Assembly (NCBI RefSeq): GCF_001423295.1
Contig: NZ_LMNG01000001.1
Location: forward strand, 62,829 to 126,828
Reading direction: 5' to 3'
DNA from: Methylobacterium sp. Leaf112
Lineage (GTDB): Bacteria; Pseudomonadota; Alphaproteobacteria; Rhizobiales; Beijerinckiaceae
DNA length: 64,000 bases
Shown: one piece after another, positions 44,329 through 54,418 of the stretch
Numbering within the stretch: position 1 is the first letter of the stretch
Layout: each line of letters opens with the position of its first letter
The notes under the pieces: generated by a model
What the model saw: the letters and a program-made list of their open reading frames with translations, nothing else
What the model was told of the DNA's origin: nothing
Databases searched by the model: none
Translations under genes and position numbers: made by a program

Positions 44329-45303
44329 ATGGGCGCCTTGACTGAACAGATCTCCCTGACGCGGACCGCCGCTCCGGCCCGGCGCAAGCCCGGCGGCCTC
44401 GGCGACACCCTGTTTCGGACCGCCTCCTACGCCTCGGCGATCCTCGTCCTCCTCGTTCTCTTCGGCATCCTCGCCTCCATCGCGTATGGCGGCTGGCCGG
44501 CCTTCGCCGAGTTCGGCCCCGGCTTCATCACCTCGAGCGCCTGGAACATCGGCCAGGAGCAATACGGTGCCTTCGTCGCCATCGTGGGCACCCTGGCCTC
44601 GGCGATCCTCGCTCTCCTCATCGGCGTGCCGCTGTCCCTCGGCATCGCCATCTACCTGACGCAGCTCTGCCCCGGCTGGGCGCGCAAGCCCGTGGCGATG
44701 ACCATCGAGCTCCTCGCCTCGGTGCCGAGCATCATCTACGGCATGTGGGGCCTGTTCATCTTCGCGCCCCTGTTCGCCCGCTTCGTGCAGATGCCGGTGT
44801 CGAACCTCGTGGAGGGGATGCCCATCGTCGGCACCCTGTTCTACGCCCGCGTGCCCTCGGGCGTCGGCATCCTCACCGCCGGCATCATCCTCGCCATCAT
44901 GATCGTGCCGTTCGTGGCCTCGATCACCCGCGACATGCTCGACCAGATCCCGACGGTGCTGCGCGAGAGCGCCTACGGCATCGGCTGCACCACCTGGGAG
45001 GTGGTGCGCCACGTCCTCGTGCCCCAGGCCTCGGTCTCGATCATCGGCGCGATCATGCTCGGCCTCGGCCGCGCCCTCGGCGAGACCATGGCGGTGACCT
45101 TCGTCATCGGCAACGCCAACCGCCTCTCGGCCTCGGTGTTCGATCCGGGCTCCACCATCGCGTCCCGCATCGCCAACGAGTTCAACGAGGCCGACGGCCT
45201 GCAGCTGAACTCCCTGATGGCGCTCGGCTGCATCCTGTTCGTCATCACCTTCCTCGTCCTGATCGTCGCCCGCCTGCTCGTCCGGCGCGTGAAGGTCGCT
45301 TGA
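44329..45303 (+). CDS. pstC: phosphate ABC transporter permease PstC
   Basis: This 324-residue inner-membrane permease has six spans and the binding-protein-dependent transport motif near [19 protein letters not shown] (EAA loop). It forms the channel with PstA. ATG 44329 follows GAGAAGAG. Confidence 0.95.
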   Translation: MGALTEQISLTRTAAPARRKPGGLGDTLFRTASYASAILVLLVLFGILASIAYGGWPAFAEFGPGFITSSAWNIGQEQYGAFVAIVGTLASAILALLIGVPLSLGIAIYLTQLCPGWARKPVAMTIELLASVPSIIYGMWGLFIFAPLFARFVQMPVSNLVEGMPIVGTLFYARVPSGVGILTAGIILAIMIVPFVASITRDMLDQIPTVLRESAYGIGCTTWEVVRHVLVPQASVSIIGAIMLGLGRALGETMAVTFVIGNANRLSASVFDPGSTIASRIANEFNEADGLQLNSLMALGCILFVITFLVLIVARLLVRRVKVA

Positions 45304-45323
45304 GTCCGGCCGGAGACACCACC

Positions 45324-46214
45324 ATGGACGCGCTCAACACCGTCACCGCCGCGCCGCCCCTCCAGGCGAGCCGGGTCCGCTCGGGACGCCGGGTCGCCGA
45401 CAAGCTGCTCATCGGCGCCAGCACGGTCGCGACCCTCATCGGCATCCTCGTGCTCGGCTCGATCCTGGCCATGCTGATCATCGAGGGCGTGAAGGGGTTC
45501 TCGCCGCTCCTCTTCACCGAGCCGACGCCCGGGCCCGGCTCCGAGGGCGGCGGCATCGCCAACGCGATCCTCGGCAGTCTGGTGATGACCTTCCTGGGCA
45601 TCCTGGTCGCGACGCCGGTGGGCGTCATGGCCGGCACCTTCCTCGCGGAGTACGGCCGCAACTCGAAGCTCGCCGACCTCATCCGCTTCCTCAACGACAT
45701 CCTGCTCTCGGCACCCTCCATCCTCATCGGCCTGTTCGTCTACACCCTGATGGTGCGGCCCATGGGGAGCTACTCGGGCTGGGCCGGCGCCGTGGCGCTC
45801 GCCATCATCGCCACCCCGGTCATCGTCCGCACCACCGAGGACATGCTGCGCCTCGTGCCCTCGACCCTGCGCGAGGCCGGCGCGGCGCTCGGGGCCCCGC
45901 CCTCCAAGGTGATCACCGCCATCACGTGGCGCGGGGCCTCCGCCGGCATCGTCACCGGCATCATCCTGGCGCTCGCCCGCATCGCCGGCGAGACCGCGCC
46001 GCTCCTGTTCACGGCGCTCAACAACAACAGCTGGTTCTCACCCAACCTCATGGGCGGCGTGCCGAACCTGCCGGTGATGATCTACCAGTTCGCCCTCTCG
46101 CCCTACGGCAACTGGCAGCAACTCGCCTGGGCCGGCGCCCTCCTGATCACCGTCACGATCCTCGCCCTCTCGATCGTGGCCCGCTTCGTCATCAAGAGCG
46201 AGCGCGCGCGCTGA
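45324..46214 (+). CDS. pstA: phosphate ABC transporter permease PstA
   Basis: This 296-residue permease is the partner of PstC. It has six spans and the EAA-type loop [22 protein letters not shown], followed by [17 protein letters not shown], typical of PstA. It starts 20 bp after the pstC stop. Confidence 0.95.
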   Translation: MDALNTVTAAPPLQASRVRSGRRVADKLLIGASTVATLIGILVLGSILAMLIIEGVKGFSPLLFTEPTPGPGSEGGGIANAILGSLVMTFLGILVATPVGVMAGTFLAEYGRNSKLADLIRFLNDILLSAPSILIGLFVYTLMVRPMGSYSGWAGAVALAIIATPVIVRTTEDMLRLVPSTLREAGAALGAPPSKVITAITWRGASAGIVTGIILALARIAGETAPLLFTALNNNSWFSPNLMGGVPNLPVMIYQFALSPYGNWQQLAWAGALLITVTILALSIVARFVIKSERAR

Positions 46215-46264
46215 TCCGCGCCCCGTTCGCCCCGCCCCCGTTCGACCTGAAGGACCCGCAACCG

Positions 46265-47083
46265 ATGAACGCCGCCAACGGGATCACCTCCGCGCAGCTC
46301 ACCGGCCGCCACAAGGCGGACGAGAGTTCCCCCGTCCGCATCGCCGTGAAGGATCTGAACTTCTACTACGGCACCTTCCACGGCCTGAAATCCGTGAACC
46401 TCAACTTCCACGACCGGCAGGTCACCGCACTCATCGGTCCGTCGGGCTGCGGGAAATCGACCCTGCTGCGCACCTTCAACCGCATCTACAGCCTCTACCC
46501 CGACCAGCGCGCCGAAGGGGAGATCCTGCTCGACGGCCAGAACGTCCTCGACGCCAGGGTCGACCTGAACGAGCTGCGCTCGCGCATCGGCATGGTGTTC
46601 CAGAAGCCGACGCCGTTCCCGATGTCGATCTACGACAACGTCGCCTTCGGCCTGCGCCTCTACGAGAAGCTGCCGAAAGCCGACCTCGACGTGCGCGTGG
46701 AGGAGTCCCTGCGCAAGGCTGCCCTGTGGGACGAGGTGAAGGACAAGCTCAAGCAGTCCGGCATGGGCCTCTCGGGCGGCCAGCAGCAGCGCCTGTGCAT
46801 CGCCCGCACGGTGGCGCAGCGCCCCGAGGTGATCCTGTTCGACGAGCCGACCTCGGCCCTCGACCCGATCTCGACGGGCCGCATCGAAGAGCTCATCGAG
46901 CAGCTGCGGTCCGAATTCACCATCGTCATCGTCACGCACAACATGCAGCAGGCGGCGCGCATCTCGCAGTTCACGGCGTTCATGTATCTCGGCGAACTCG
47001 TCGAGTTCGGTCCGACCACGCGGATCTTCATGAACCCCGAGAAGCGCCAGACCCAGGACTACATCACCGGCCGCTTCGGCTGA
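46265..47083 (+). CDS. pstB: phosphate ABC transporter ATPase PstB
   Basis: This is the 272-residue ATPase of the Pst transporter. It has Walker [10 protein letters not shown], signature [13 protein letters not shown], Walker [14 protein letters not shown] and switch His VTHNMQQA. The start at 46265 lies 50 bp after pstA. Confidence 0.96.
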   Translation: MNAANGITSAQLTGRHKADESSPVRIAVKDLNFYYGTFHGLKSVNLNFHDRQVTALIGPSGCGKSTLLRTFNRIYSLYPDQRAEGEILLDGQNVLDARVDLNELRSRIGMVFQKPTPFPMSIYDNVAFGLRLYEKLPKADLDVRVEESLRKAALWDEVKDKLKQSGMGLSGGQQQRLCIARTVAQRPEVILFDEPTSALDPISTGRIEELIEQLRSEFTIVIVTHNMQQAARISQFTAFMYLGELVEFGPTTRIFMNPEKRQTQDYITGRFG

Positions 47084-47177
47084 TTTCTTGGGAGAGGGGG
47101 CGGCCCCTCCGCCGCAGCCCGCCCCACCCCGCCCTGTGGCAGGTTTCCCCGAACGAGACCTGACCGAGGAGTGCGAC

Positions 47178-47918
47178 ATGCCCGACCACATCGTCAGTTC
47201 CTACGACACCGACCTCGAAGACCTGCGCCGGTCCATCTCCGAGATGGGCGGCATCGCCGAGAAGATGATGACGGAGGCGAGCGACGCCCTCGTGCGCCGC
47301 GACGTGCCCCTGGCCCAGGCGGTCATCGCCGCCGATCACCGCCTCGACACCCTGCAGCGCGAGATCGAGGAGCGCTCGATCCTGCTCATCGCCCGGCGCC
47401 AGCCCATGGCCATCGACCTGCGCGAGACCGTGTCGGCGATCCGGGTCTCGAACGACCTCGAGCGCATCGGCGATCTCGCCAAGAACGTCGCCAAGCGCGT
47501 GGTGGCGATCGCGGACCAGATCCAGCCGCAAAAGATCGTCATCGGCGTCCAGCACATGAGCGACCTGGTGCAGGAGCAGCTCAAGGACGTCCTCGACGCC
47601 TATGCCAGCCGCGACACCAAGGCGGCCCTCGACGTGTGGGAGCGCGACGACGCCATCGACGCCCTGTACAACTCGCTGTTTCGCGAGCTCCTGACCTACA
47701 TGATGGAGGATCCGCGCAACATCTCGTTCTGTACGCACCTGCTGTTCGTCGCCAAGAACATCGAGCGTATCGGCGACCACACCACCAACATCGCCGAGAC
47801 GATTCACTACCTCGTCACCGGCGCCAACAGCCTGGCGGAGAGCGATCGTCCCAAGAACGACGCCTCGAACTACGCCACGGTGGACATGCCGCCCCTCGGC
47901 CTGACCACGGGGGCCTGA
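47178..47918 (+). CDS. phoU: phosphate signalling protein PhoU
   Basis: This 246-residue protein has two tandem three-helix PhoU repeats. Metal-binding signatures such as RISNDLERIGDLAKN-type (here VSNDLERIGDLAKN) and KNIERIGDHTTNIAE are clear. It represses Pho signalling when phosphate is plentiful. The start at 47178 follows GAGGAG. It lies between pstB and phoB. Confidence 0.95.
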   Translation: MPDHIVSSYDTDLEDLRRSISEMGGIAEKMMTEASDALVRRDVPLAQAVIAADHRLDTLQREIEERSILLIARRQPMAIDLRETVSAIRVSNDLERIGDLAKNVAKRVVAIADQIQPQKIVIGVQHMSDLVQEQLKDVLDAYASRDTKAALDVWERDDAIDALYNSLFRELLTYMMEDPRNISFCTHLLFVAKNIERIGDHTTNIAETIHYLVTGANSLAESDRPKNDASNYATVDMPPLGLTTGA

Positions 47919-47959
47919 GGGGAGCCCTCGTCGAGGGCGCGAAAGACCAAGGGTTCGAG

Positions 47960-47990
47960 CCCTGCCCGCCCCGCCATGGGTCGGGCAGGG
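47960..47990 (+). terminator. hairpin between phoU and phoB
   Basis: CCCTGCCCG (47960-47968) pairs with CGGGCAGGG (47982-47990) around a 13-base loop. There is no T-run. It may attenuate read-through from the pst operon into phoB or just mark a processing site. Confidence 0.4.
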
Positions 47991-48018
47991 TTCCGGGCCG
48001 CATGAGCGGGCGGTTGTG

Positions 48019-48720
48019 ATGAGTACGCGGATCCTCATCGTCGAGGACGAGGAGGCCCTGACCCTCCTGTTGCGCTATAATCTCGAGGCCGAAGGGTTCG
48101 AGGTCGATTCCGCCGCGCGCGGCGACGAGGCCGACCTGCGGATGCAGGAGCAGGTGCCCGACCTCGTGCTGCTCGACTGGATGCTGCCCGGCCTGTCGGG
48201 GATCGAGCTGTGCCGCCGGATCCGGGCGCGCCGGGAGACCGAGCGCCTGCCGGTGATCATGCTGACGGCCCGGGGCGAGGAGGGCGACCGCATCCGTGGC
48301 CTCGGCACCGGGGCCGACGACTATATCGTCAAGCCGTTCTCCGTGCCGGAACTGCTCGCCCGCGTGCGCGCGCTCCTGCGCCGGGCCAAGCCGGCCCACG
48401 TGGCCAACCTGCTGGTGGCCGGCGACATCGAGCTCGACCGTCTCAGCCACCGCATCCGCCGCGAGGGCCGCGAGATCCATCTCGGTCCGACGGAGTTCAA
48501 GCTCCTCGAATTCCTCATGCGCAGTCCCGGGCGCGTGTTCTCGCGCGAGCAGCTGCTCGACGGCGTCTGGGGGCACGACGTCTACATCGACGAGCGTACC
48601 GTGGACGTGCACGTCGGGCGTTTGCGCAAGGCCCTGAACCGGCCCCGGCAGAGCGACCCGATCCGCACGGTCCGGGGCTCGGGCTACTCGTTCGACGAGA
48701 TGTTCGCCGGCACCGAGTGA
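48019..48720 (+). CDS. phoB: phosphate regulon response regulator PhoB
   Basis: This is a 233-residue OmpR-family regulator with a receiver domain (phospho-acceptor Asp53 in LLDWMLPGLSG, Lys in VKPFS) and a winged-helix domain ending RTVRGSGYSFDE. It binds the Pho box seen before pstS. ATG 48019 is used; GTG 48016 is directly upstream. The cognate sensor phoR is not in the window. Confidence 0.95.
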   Translation: MSTRILIVEDEEALTLLLRYNLEAEGFEVDSAARGDEADLRMQEQVPDLVLLDWMLPGLSGIELCRRIRARRETERLPVIMLTARGEEGDRIRGLGTGADDYIVKPFSVPELLARVRALLRRAKPAHVANLLVAGDIELDRLSHRIRREGREIHLGPTEFKLLEFLMRSPGRVFSREQLLDGVWGHDVYIDERTVDVHVGRLRKALNRPRQSDPIRTVRGSGYSFDEMFAGTE

Positions 48721-48786
48721 CGCGCCGGCCGCAAGCGCGGAGCGTGACCCGCTCGGATTCCCGGCGGCACGACGATCGCGATCGCC

Positions 48787-49428
48787 TCAGCGAAATCCGC
48801 CGACCCTGCGGTCGCGCTTGCGCTCGGCCGCCGGCTGGTAGGCGATCTGGGCGTGGTGGGTGCAGTAGGGCAGGCCGGTGATGGCGCGGTCGCCGCAATA
48901 GTGGAAATCGGGCGACGTCGGGTCCCCGAGGGGCCAGCGACACATGGATTCGCGCAGATCCATGATCGTGACCCTGCGCGAGGCCGCCAAGCCCACGGCC
49001 TCGATCCGGGCCACGGGCACCGGCGCGGCGCGCGTATCCGCGGGAGCGGGCTGCATCGCGACGACGGATCCGGCCTCGACCGCCGCGGTTCCGGACGGTT
49101 CGCTGTCCCGGCCCACGGTCCCGAGCATGGGGGCATCGATGCCGAGCCCTTGGATTTCGGTGTCCCGATGCCCGGTCTCGTGGTCCGCGGATTCCGGTTG
49201 TCCGGGCTCCTGGCCCGCGCCCTCGCGGGCCGGCTTCTTGCGGGGGAGGGTGTCGGGCCCTTTCGCCACGCGGCCGGACAGGCCGAGACGATGGACCTTG
49301 CCGATGACGGCGTTGCGGGTCACGCCACCGAGTTGCGTGGCGACCTGGCTCGCGCTCAGGCCGTCCTGCCACAGGCGACGCAGGAGATCGACGCGCTCGT
49401 CCGACCAGCTCGGAACCGTTTCGGTCAT
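48787..49428 (-). CDS. gcrA: cell-cycle regulator GcrA
   Basis: GcrA is an alphaproteobacterial sigma70 cofactor that activates promoters with methylated GANTC. This 213-residue protein has the N-terminal DNA-binding helix-turn-helix (WSDERVDLLRRLWQDGLSAS ... NAVIGKVHRLGL) and the C-terminal sigma-interacting part with CRWPLGDP, FHYCGD and PYCTHHAQIAY. The middle linker (about 60-160) is longer and Pro/Glu-rich compared with Caulobacter. The start at 49428 follows GGAGG by 5 bases. It is convergent with phoB. Confidence 0.93.
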   Translation of the reverse strand: MTETVPSWSDERVDLLRRLWQDGLSASQVATQLGGVTRNAVIGKVHRLGLSGRVAKGPDTLPRKKPAREGAGQEPGQPESADHETGHRDTEIQGLGIDAPMLGTVGRDSEPSGTAAVEAGSVVAMQPAPADTRAAPVPVARIEAVGLAASRRVTIMDLRESMCRWPLGDPTSPDFHYCGDRAITGLPYCTHHAQIAYQPAAERKRDRRVGGFR

Positions 49429-49814
49429 CGCCCCCTCCGACATCGTGCACCGATCACCGCATGTATCACGGGCGCGAAGGACCGGCGGCGGAGCTCCGCA
49501 GCGTAAGGTCCCGGGACCGGACAGGTGACGTTCGCCTCGGGCTCTCTTCGGCGACGGTCGAACCGTACAGGAGCGCCCGAGTCCGAGGCAAGAGCGGCCT
49601 TGACCGCGTCCGGGCGGGCGACGGGGTTTTCACCGTCAAAGCCAAGTTGGCAAACCCAGGTTTGCAAGGACGAGTTCGCAAAGCCGTGCCCGGCTCTCTC
49701 CGCCGCGAGGGACTCGCATTGCCGGTGGGTGACGGGCGGCCTATCTGACGGGCAGTCCATGCGTGCCGAACGGTGCGCCGGTCCGACCCCGCCAACCCCC
49801 CGGCAGGAGACTTC
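49429..49814. promoter_or_regulatory. gcrA-eipB divergent intergenic region with palindrome
   Basis: This 386-bp spacer contains the palindrome GCAAACC-CA-GGTTTGC at 49650-49665, 150 bp before eipB. It is a candidate operator. Reading frames through the region show no family signal. Confidence 0.45.
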
Positions 49815-50690
49815 ATGCGTCTGTCCCGCGCCACGGCCTGCCTCATCCTGTCCGCCAGCGGGGCGTCGGCCGCCGAGCCCGTGCCCCTCGCCAGCCACCG
49901 CGCGGTCTACGACCTGTCGCTCGCCCAGAGCGGCGGCACCCGGGCGGTGGAGAGCGCGCGCGGGCGCATCGTCATCGATTTCTCGGGCGACGCCTGCAAG
50001 GGCTACACGATGCAGACCCGGCAGGTGACGGTGCTGGAAAGCGGCGAGACCGGCAGCCGCACCTCGGACCTGCGCAACACCACCTTCGAGAGCGCCGACG
50101 GGCGCAGCTACCGCTTCAAGGTCAGCACTTTGCTCAACGGCACGCCCGGCCAATCCGTGGACGGCACCGCCGAGACGGTGGCCGATGCCCTCAAGGTTCG
50201 CCTGAAGGAGCCCAAGCGCGACGGGTTCCAGGCGAGCGGAGAGGTGCTGTTCCCGACGGTCCACATGCGCCGCCTCATCGCGGCGGCGCGCGAGGGCCGG
50301 ACGACCCTCTCGGTGAAGGTCTACGACGGCACCGACGACGGCCGGAAGGTCTACGACACCCTGGCGGTGATCGGGCGCCCGGCCACGACCGCTTCCGTCA
50401 AGGAAGGGGCGCCTCAGGAGGAAGCCGCGGGCGAGGGCGCCGCGAAGCCGAAAGCCGACCGCGACAAGCCCCTGCGCGAGGGGGAGATGGCGGGCATGAC
50501 CCACTGGCCGGTGACCCTGAGCTACTTCACCGCCGGCGAAGGCGAGCGCACGCCGATCTACGTGCTGACCTTCGACCTCTACGAGAACGGCGTCAGCGGC
50601 AACCTGCGCCTCGATTACGGGGAATTCGCCGTGGCGGGCAATCTCAGCCGCCTCGACAAGCTCCCGGCCGCCACCGACTGCAAGTCCTAG
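49815..50690 (+). CDS. eipB: envelope integrity protein EipB (DUF1849)
   Basis: This 291-residue periplasmic protein has a signal peptide (about 1-20, ASGASA). The DUF1849 family includes Brucella EipB, a beta-spiral protein needed for cell-envelope integrity. Two cysteines, in GDACKG and in the C-terminal TDCKS, match the conserved EipB disulfide. A Lys/Glu/Ala-rich linker lies at about 200-225. AGGAGA lies 4 bases before ATG 49815, which fixes the start. Confidence 0.88.
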   Translation: MRLSRATACLILSASGASAAEPVPLASHRAVYDLSLAQSGGTRAVESARGRIVIDFSGDACKGYTMQTRQVTVLESGETGSRTSDLRNTTFESADGRSYRFKVSTLLNGTPGQSVDGTAETVADALKVRLKEPKRDGFQASGEVLFPTVHMRRLIAAAREGRTTLSVKVYDGTDDGRKVYDTLAVIGRPATTASVKEGAPQEEAAGEGAAKPKADRDKPLREGEMAGMTHWPVTLSYFTAGEGERTPIYVLTFDLYENGVSGNLRLDYGEFAVAGNLSRLDKLPAATDCKS

Positions 50691-50792
50691 AGCACTCTCC
50701 GCCGAAGTGGATGCCGGTTCGGCGCAAAAGAGCGCGGCAAAGCGAAGGCCTCGCGATGTGGCCCGACCCAACGCGGTCGGGCGCAGCGCGAG
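50691..50792 (+). repeat. dispersed intergenic palindromic repeat, copy 2
   Basis: This is the second copy of the element at 12142-12246, starting one base after the eipB stop. Stems are conserved: GCCGAA/TTCGGC is identical, the CCCGACC/GGTCGGG arms are identical with a loop change, and the outer arm has one change (GCACTCT). Confidence 0.85.
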
Positions 50793-50937
50793 GGCATCGG
50801 CTCCCGGAGCGGCGTCGATCCGCCGGCAGGGCGGATGATGCGGAGGCGCCCCTCTCACCGCGACGGGAGTGGCCCGTCCACCGCTCCGATCGATCGGTCG
50901 GGCGGACCTGCCTCGAATGGGCGGACGCGGGGCTCCG

Positions 50938-51270
50938 TCAGACGTCGTCGCCCCGCGTCCCCTGATCCGAAAATCCGTCGTCGAACTCCATGGGCGAGAG
51001 TCGGCCCCAGGCCGCCGCGATCCGCTCGGGCGGCACCGCCAGGGCCTCCGCCGCGGCCATCAGGGTGGCTTCGTCGCCCATGACGTGGTCGAGGAGCCCG
51101 GCCAGGAATCCGGCATCCTGCGCGCTCGCCCGCAGGGTGTCGGGGGTCACGCCGGTGGCGTTGAGGAAGGGGTAGAGCCGCTCGTCGTCCGTGGCCATCC
51201 AGGCGAGGATCGCCAGGGCGAGGCGCTCGGCCGAATCACGGTCATTGGCGGATTTGCGTTTCGTCAACAT
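50938..51270 (-). CDS. DUF3572 family protein
   Basis: This is a 110-residue helical protein of the alphaproteobacterial DUF3572 family ([23 protein letters not shown] ... [15 protein letters not shown]). It is typically encoded next to divK, as here (divergent, 75 bp). Function is unknown. ATGs at 51288 and 51300 are alternative starts. Confidence 0.8.
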   Translation of the reverse strand: MLTKRKSANDRDSAERLALAILAWMATDDERLYPFLNATGVTPDTLRASAQDAGFLAGLLDHVMGDEATLMAAAEALAVPPERIAAAWGRLSPMEFDDGFSDQGTRGDDV

Positions 51271-51345
51271 GTATCCGTTACATCTCATTGCGCGGGCCAT
51301 GCCTCGAAGAACAATGAGCCGCTCGAACGCCGGGAACAATGGGCC

Positions 51346-51726
51346 ATGACAAAGACGGTGCTCATCGTCGAGGACAACGAGCTGAACATGAAGCTCTTCA
51401 ACGACCTGTTGGAAGGGCACGGCTACGCAACGCTCAAGACCGCCAACGGGATCGAGGCCATCGAACTCGCCCGCGCCCACCGGCCCGATCTCATCCTGAT
51501 GGACATCCAGCTTCCCGAGGTCTCCGGCCTCGAAGTCACGAAGTGGCTGAAGGAGGACGACGACCTCAAGTCGATCCCGGTCATCGCCATCACGGCCTTC
51601 GCCATGAAGGGCGACGAGGAGCGCATCCGCGAGGGGGGCTGCGAGGCCTACCTGTCGAAGCCGATCTCGGTCGCCAAGTTCCTCGCCACCGTCCGTCAAT
51701 ATCTCGGTGACGGCAAGTCGTCGTGA
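51346..51726 (+). CDS. divK: cell-fate response regulator DivK
   Basis: This 126-residue single-domain receiver has an acid pocket ED (9-10), phospho-acceptor Asp53 ([13 protein letters not shown]), Thr in [12 protein letters not shown] and Lys in LSKPIS. In Caulobacter, DivK controls the CckA-CtrA pathway through DivL. The pleD gene follows after 56 bp, the conserved divK-pleD arrangement. Confidence 0.95.
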   Translation: MTKTVLIVEDNELNMKLFNDLLEGHGYATLKTANGIEAIELARAHRPDLILMDIQLPEVSGLEVTKWLKEDDDLKSIPVIAITAFAMKGDEERIREGGCEAYLSKPISVAKFLATVRQYLGDGKSS

Positions 51727-51782
51727 CCCGGCATATCCGTCTGATCGGGCGTGTCCCCTTCGATCCGAACGCGTGAGGACAG

Positions 51783-53156
51783 ATGTCGGCCCGGATCCTG
51801 ATCGTCGATGATCTCTTCCCCAACGTGAAGCTCCTGGAGACCAAGCTCTCCCTGGAGTATTTCGACGTGCTGGCGGCCATGAACGGCCCGGATGCCTTGG
51901 CGATCTGCGCCAAGGGTCTGTGCGACCTCGTCCTCCTCGACGTGATGATGCCCGGCATGGACGGGTTCGAGGTGTGTCGCCGGCTCAAGAACGACCCCAA
52001 CACCGCCCATCTGCCCGTGGTGATGGTCACCGCCCTCGACCAGCCCTCCGACCGCCTGCGCGGCCTCGATGCCGGCGCCGACGACTTCCTGACCAAGCCC
52101 ATCGACGACATCGCCCTGTTCGCCCGCGTGCGCAGCCTCGTGCGGCTGAAGGCGGTGACGGACGAGCTGCGCAGCCGCGCCCTGGCCTCCCGGGATTTCG
52201 GCATGGGCGACCCCCTGGCGCTCGCCACCGCCGAGACCGGGCAGAACGCCACGATCCTGCTGGTGGAGGACCGCGCGAGTTCCGCCGACCGCCTCGCGAC
52301 GGCGCTCGGCCAGCACCACAGCGTCACCGTCGAGGCCGATCCGCACAAGGCCCTGGTGCTGGCCACCGAGGGCGGTTTCGACCTCGCCCTCGTCAGCCTC
52401 GATCTCGCCGATTTCGATGGCCTGCGCCTGTGCAGCCAGCTACGGTCCCTCGACCGGACCCGGGCCATGCCGGTGGTGATGATCGCCGAGCCGCACGACA
52501 AGGCGCGCGTGGTGCGGGGCCTCGATTTCGGCGTGCACGACTACCTCATGCGCCCCGTCGACCGGAACGAGCTCGTGGCCCGCGTCCGCACGCAGGTGCG
52601 CCGCCGCCGCTTCTCCGACACCCTGCGGGGCGCCGTCCAGGCCTCCATGGAACTGGCGATCATGGACGGGCTCACGGGCCTGCACAACCGGCGCTACCTC
52701 GACAGTCATCTCGGTGCCCTGTTCGCCGAGGCAGCGCTGCGCGGCCGCCCGGTGGCGACGCTTATGCTCGACATCGACCGGTTCAAGACCATTAACGACA
52801 CCTGGGGCCACGAGGCCGGCGACGAGGTGCTGCGCGCCTTCGCCGATCGCATCCGCACGCACACGCGGGGCATCGACATCGTCTCCCGCTACGGCGGCGA
52901 GGAGGTGGTGATCATCCTGCCCGACGCCGAGGCACCCGAGGCTCACGCCATCGCCGAGCGCATCCGCGAGCGGATCGAGGCCGTGCCGTTCTCGATCCAG
53001 CGCGACACCCGGGCCATCGGCGTCACCGTGTCCATCGGCGTGTCCTGGCGCCGGCCCGAGGACGTGGGACCGGCCGACATGCTCAAGCGCGCGGACCTCG
53101 CCCTCTACCGGGCCAAGAATGCCGGCCGCAACCGCGTCGAGGCGGCGGCGGCCTGA
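51783..53156 (+). CDS. pleD: diguanylate cyclase response regulator PleD
   Basis: This 457-residue protein makes cyclic di-GMP. It has a first receiver (Asp53 in LLDVMMPGMDG), a degenerate second receiver (about 155-275) and a GGDEF domain with the active-site variant GGEEV. An inhibitory I-site RGID lies five residues before it. It acts downstream of DivJ/PleC in polar differentiation. Confidence 0.95.
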   Translation: MSARILIVDDLFPNVKLLETKLSLEYFDVLAAMNGPDALAICAKGLCDLVLLDVMMPGMDGFEVCRRLKNDPNTAHLPVVMVTALDQPSDRLRGLDAGADDFLTKPIDDIALFARVRSLVRLKAVTDELRSRALASRDFGMGDPLALATAETGQNATILLVEDRASSADRLATALGQHHSVTVEADPHKALVLATEGGFDLALVSLDLADFDGLRLCSQLRSLDRTRAMPVVMIAEPHDKARVVRGLDFGVHDYLMRPVDRNELVARVRTQVRRRRFSDTLRGAVQASMELAIMDGLTGLHNRRYLDSHLGALFAEAALRGRPVATLMLDIDRFKTINDTWGHEAGDEVLRAFADRIRTHTRGIDIVSRYGGEEVVIILPDAEAPEAHAIAERIRERIEAVPFSIQRDTRAIGVTVSIGVSWRRPEDVGPADMLKRADLALYRAKNAGRNRVEAAAA

Positions 53157-53159
53157 GCC

Positions 53160-54377
53160 TCAGCCCGTCTCGGCCCCGCCTTCCTGCAGCCACCCCTCGC
53201 GCAACCAGGTCACGGCGCCCCCGAGACCGGCGACCCACCAGGCCTGCCATGCGCCGTGCTCGACGAAGGCGACCGCCGCCGCCGCGCCGAGGAGGCCGAG
53301 CGCCGTCACCGCCTGGAAGCGGGGCATCGCCGCGATGGCGCGGAGCGTCAGGAACAGGAGGGCCGCCATCAGTCCGGCTCCGATGACCCCGAGTTCGGCC
53401 CAGACCTGCAGGAAACTGTTGTGCGGATGGCCCACCGCCAGCATCCGGTGCCATTCCGGCGCGATGCCGTCGGCCGCGGGCGTCCAGGCGAAGCGCCCGG
53501 CCGTGCCGTAGCCGGCCCCGCGCCACGGATCGGCGGCCACCGCCGCGCCGAAGCTCCGCGCGATGGCGACGCGCGCCCGCGAACTGCTCTGGACGAGGCG
53601 CTCATGGGCCGCCTCCGGCATCAGGCGATGGAGGAGATCGCCCTCCACGGGGCTGAGCGCCACCGCCAGCGCCAAAGCGACCCCGGCGAGGCCGAGGCCG
53701 GCACGCCGGGGCAGGCCCCACGCCGCCAGGGCCATGCCGGTGCCGGCGAGGAGCCCGAGGGCGGCGGCGCCGCTCACGGAGCGCAGGATCGCGACGGCGG
53801 ACACGACCCCGATGAGACCGGCCGTCAGCCGGTGCCCCCTGCGCAGGAGCAGGGCGACGAAGGGGCCGGCGACCAGCAGGATCGTCAGGGCCGGGCGGTT
53901 GTAGATGAAGTAGGCCACCCGCGTGCCCAGCGCCTTGCGGAGAGCGAGGTCGGTCGCGAGGTCCGCCACGAGAACGAGCCCGGCGAGGCTCAGCATCCAG
54001 GCGGCGGCCATGGCCGTCCCGGGCGGCATCCTGCCCGGTGCGAGGCGGGCCAGCAGGTAGGCGGCCAGGAGGGTGGGCCCGAACTCGCCGGTCGTGCGCC
54101 AGGACAGGGCGGGAAACGGGCTCCAGGCGATGGAGACGAGGCACCAGCCGAGGAAGGCGAGGGCTGTGAGCCCCGCTCCCGTGCGCAAGGGGGCCGCGAG
54201 GGTGGTCCAGGCGGCGCGCCGATCCTCGATCAGGGTGGCGGCGAGAAAGAGGAGCGCGGCAAGCCCGATCACCGCCGGGCTCGAGCGGTTGGCCGCCACC
54301 ATCGCCAGGGGGAGGGCGGCCAGGGCGAGGGCTCCGGTGCCGCGCAGGCGCTCGCCGAGGGACATGCGCGGGGACAT
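53160..54377 (-). CDS. O-antigen ligase-like membrane protein
   Basis: This 405-residue protein has about ten to twelve membrane spans and the O-antigen ligase (Wzy_C) periplasmic motif GHPHNSFLQVWAELGVIGA near residues 305-323, preceded by the long periplasmic loop with GYGTAGRFAW. It may ligate or polymerise surface polysaccharide. ATGs at 54377 and 54365 are both possible. No glycosyltransferases are adjacent. Confidence 0.8.
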   Translation of the reverse strand: MSPRMSLGERLRGTGALALAALPLAMVAANRSSPAVIGLAALLFLAATLIEDRRAAWTTLAAPLRTGAGLTALAFLGWCLVSIAWSPFPALSWRTTGEFGPTLLAAYLLARLAPGRMPPGTAMAAAWMLSLAGLVLVADLATDLALRKALGTRVAYFIYNRPALTILLVAGPFVALLLRRGHRLTAGLIGVVSAVAILRSVSGAAALGLLAGTGMALAAWGLPRRAGLGLAGVALALAVALSPVEGDLLHRLMPEAAHERLVQSSSRARVAIARSFGAAVAADPWRGAGYGTAGRFAWTPAADGIAPEWHRMLAVGHPHNSFLQVWAELGVIGAGLMAALLFLTLRAIAAMPRFQAVTALGLLGAAAAVAFVEHGAWQAWWVAGLGGAVTWLREGWLQEGGAETG

Positions 54378-54418
54378 GCGCGGGAAGAAGCCTGATCGCA
54401 CCGCGGCGCCGAGGCGCC

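Noticed and set aside
47885..47977. A complete tRNA gene between phoU and phoB
   Set aside because: No acceptor 5' strand, D-arm or anticodon arm can be drawn upstream of the T-arm-like sequence.
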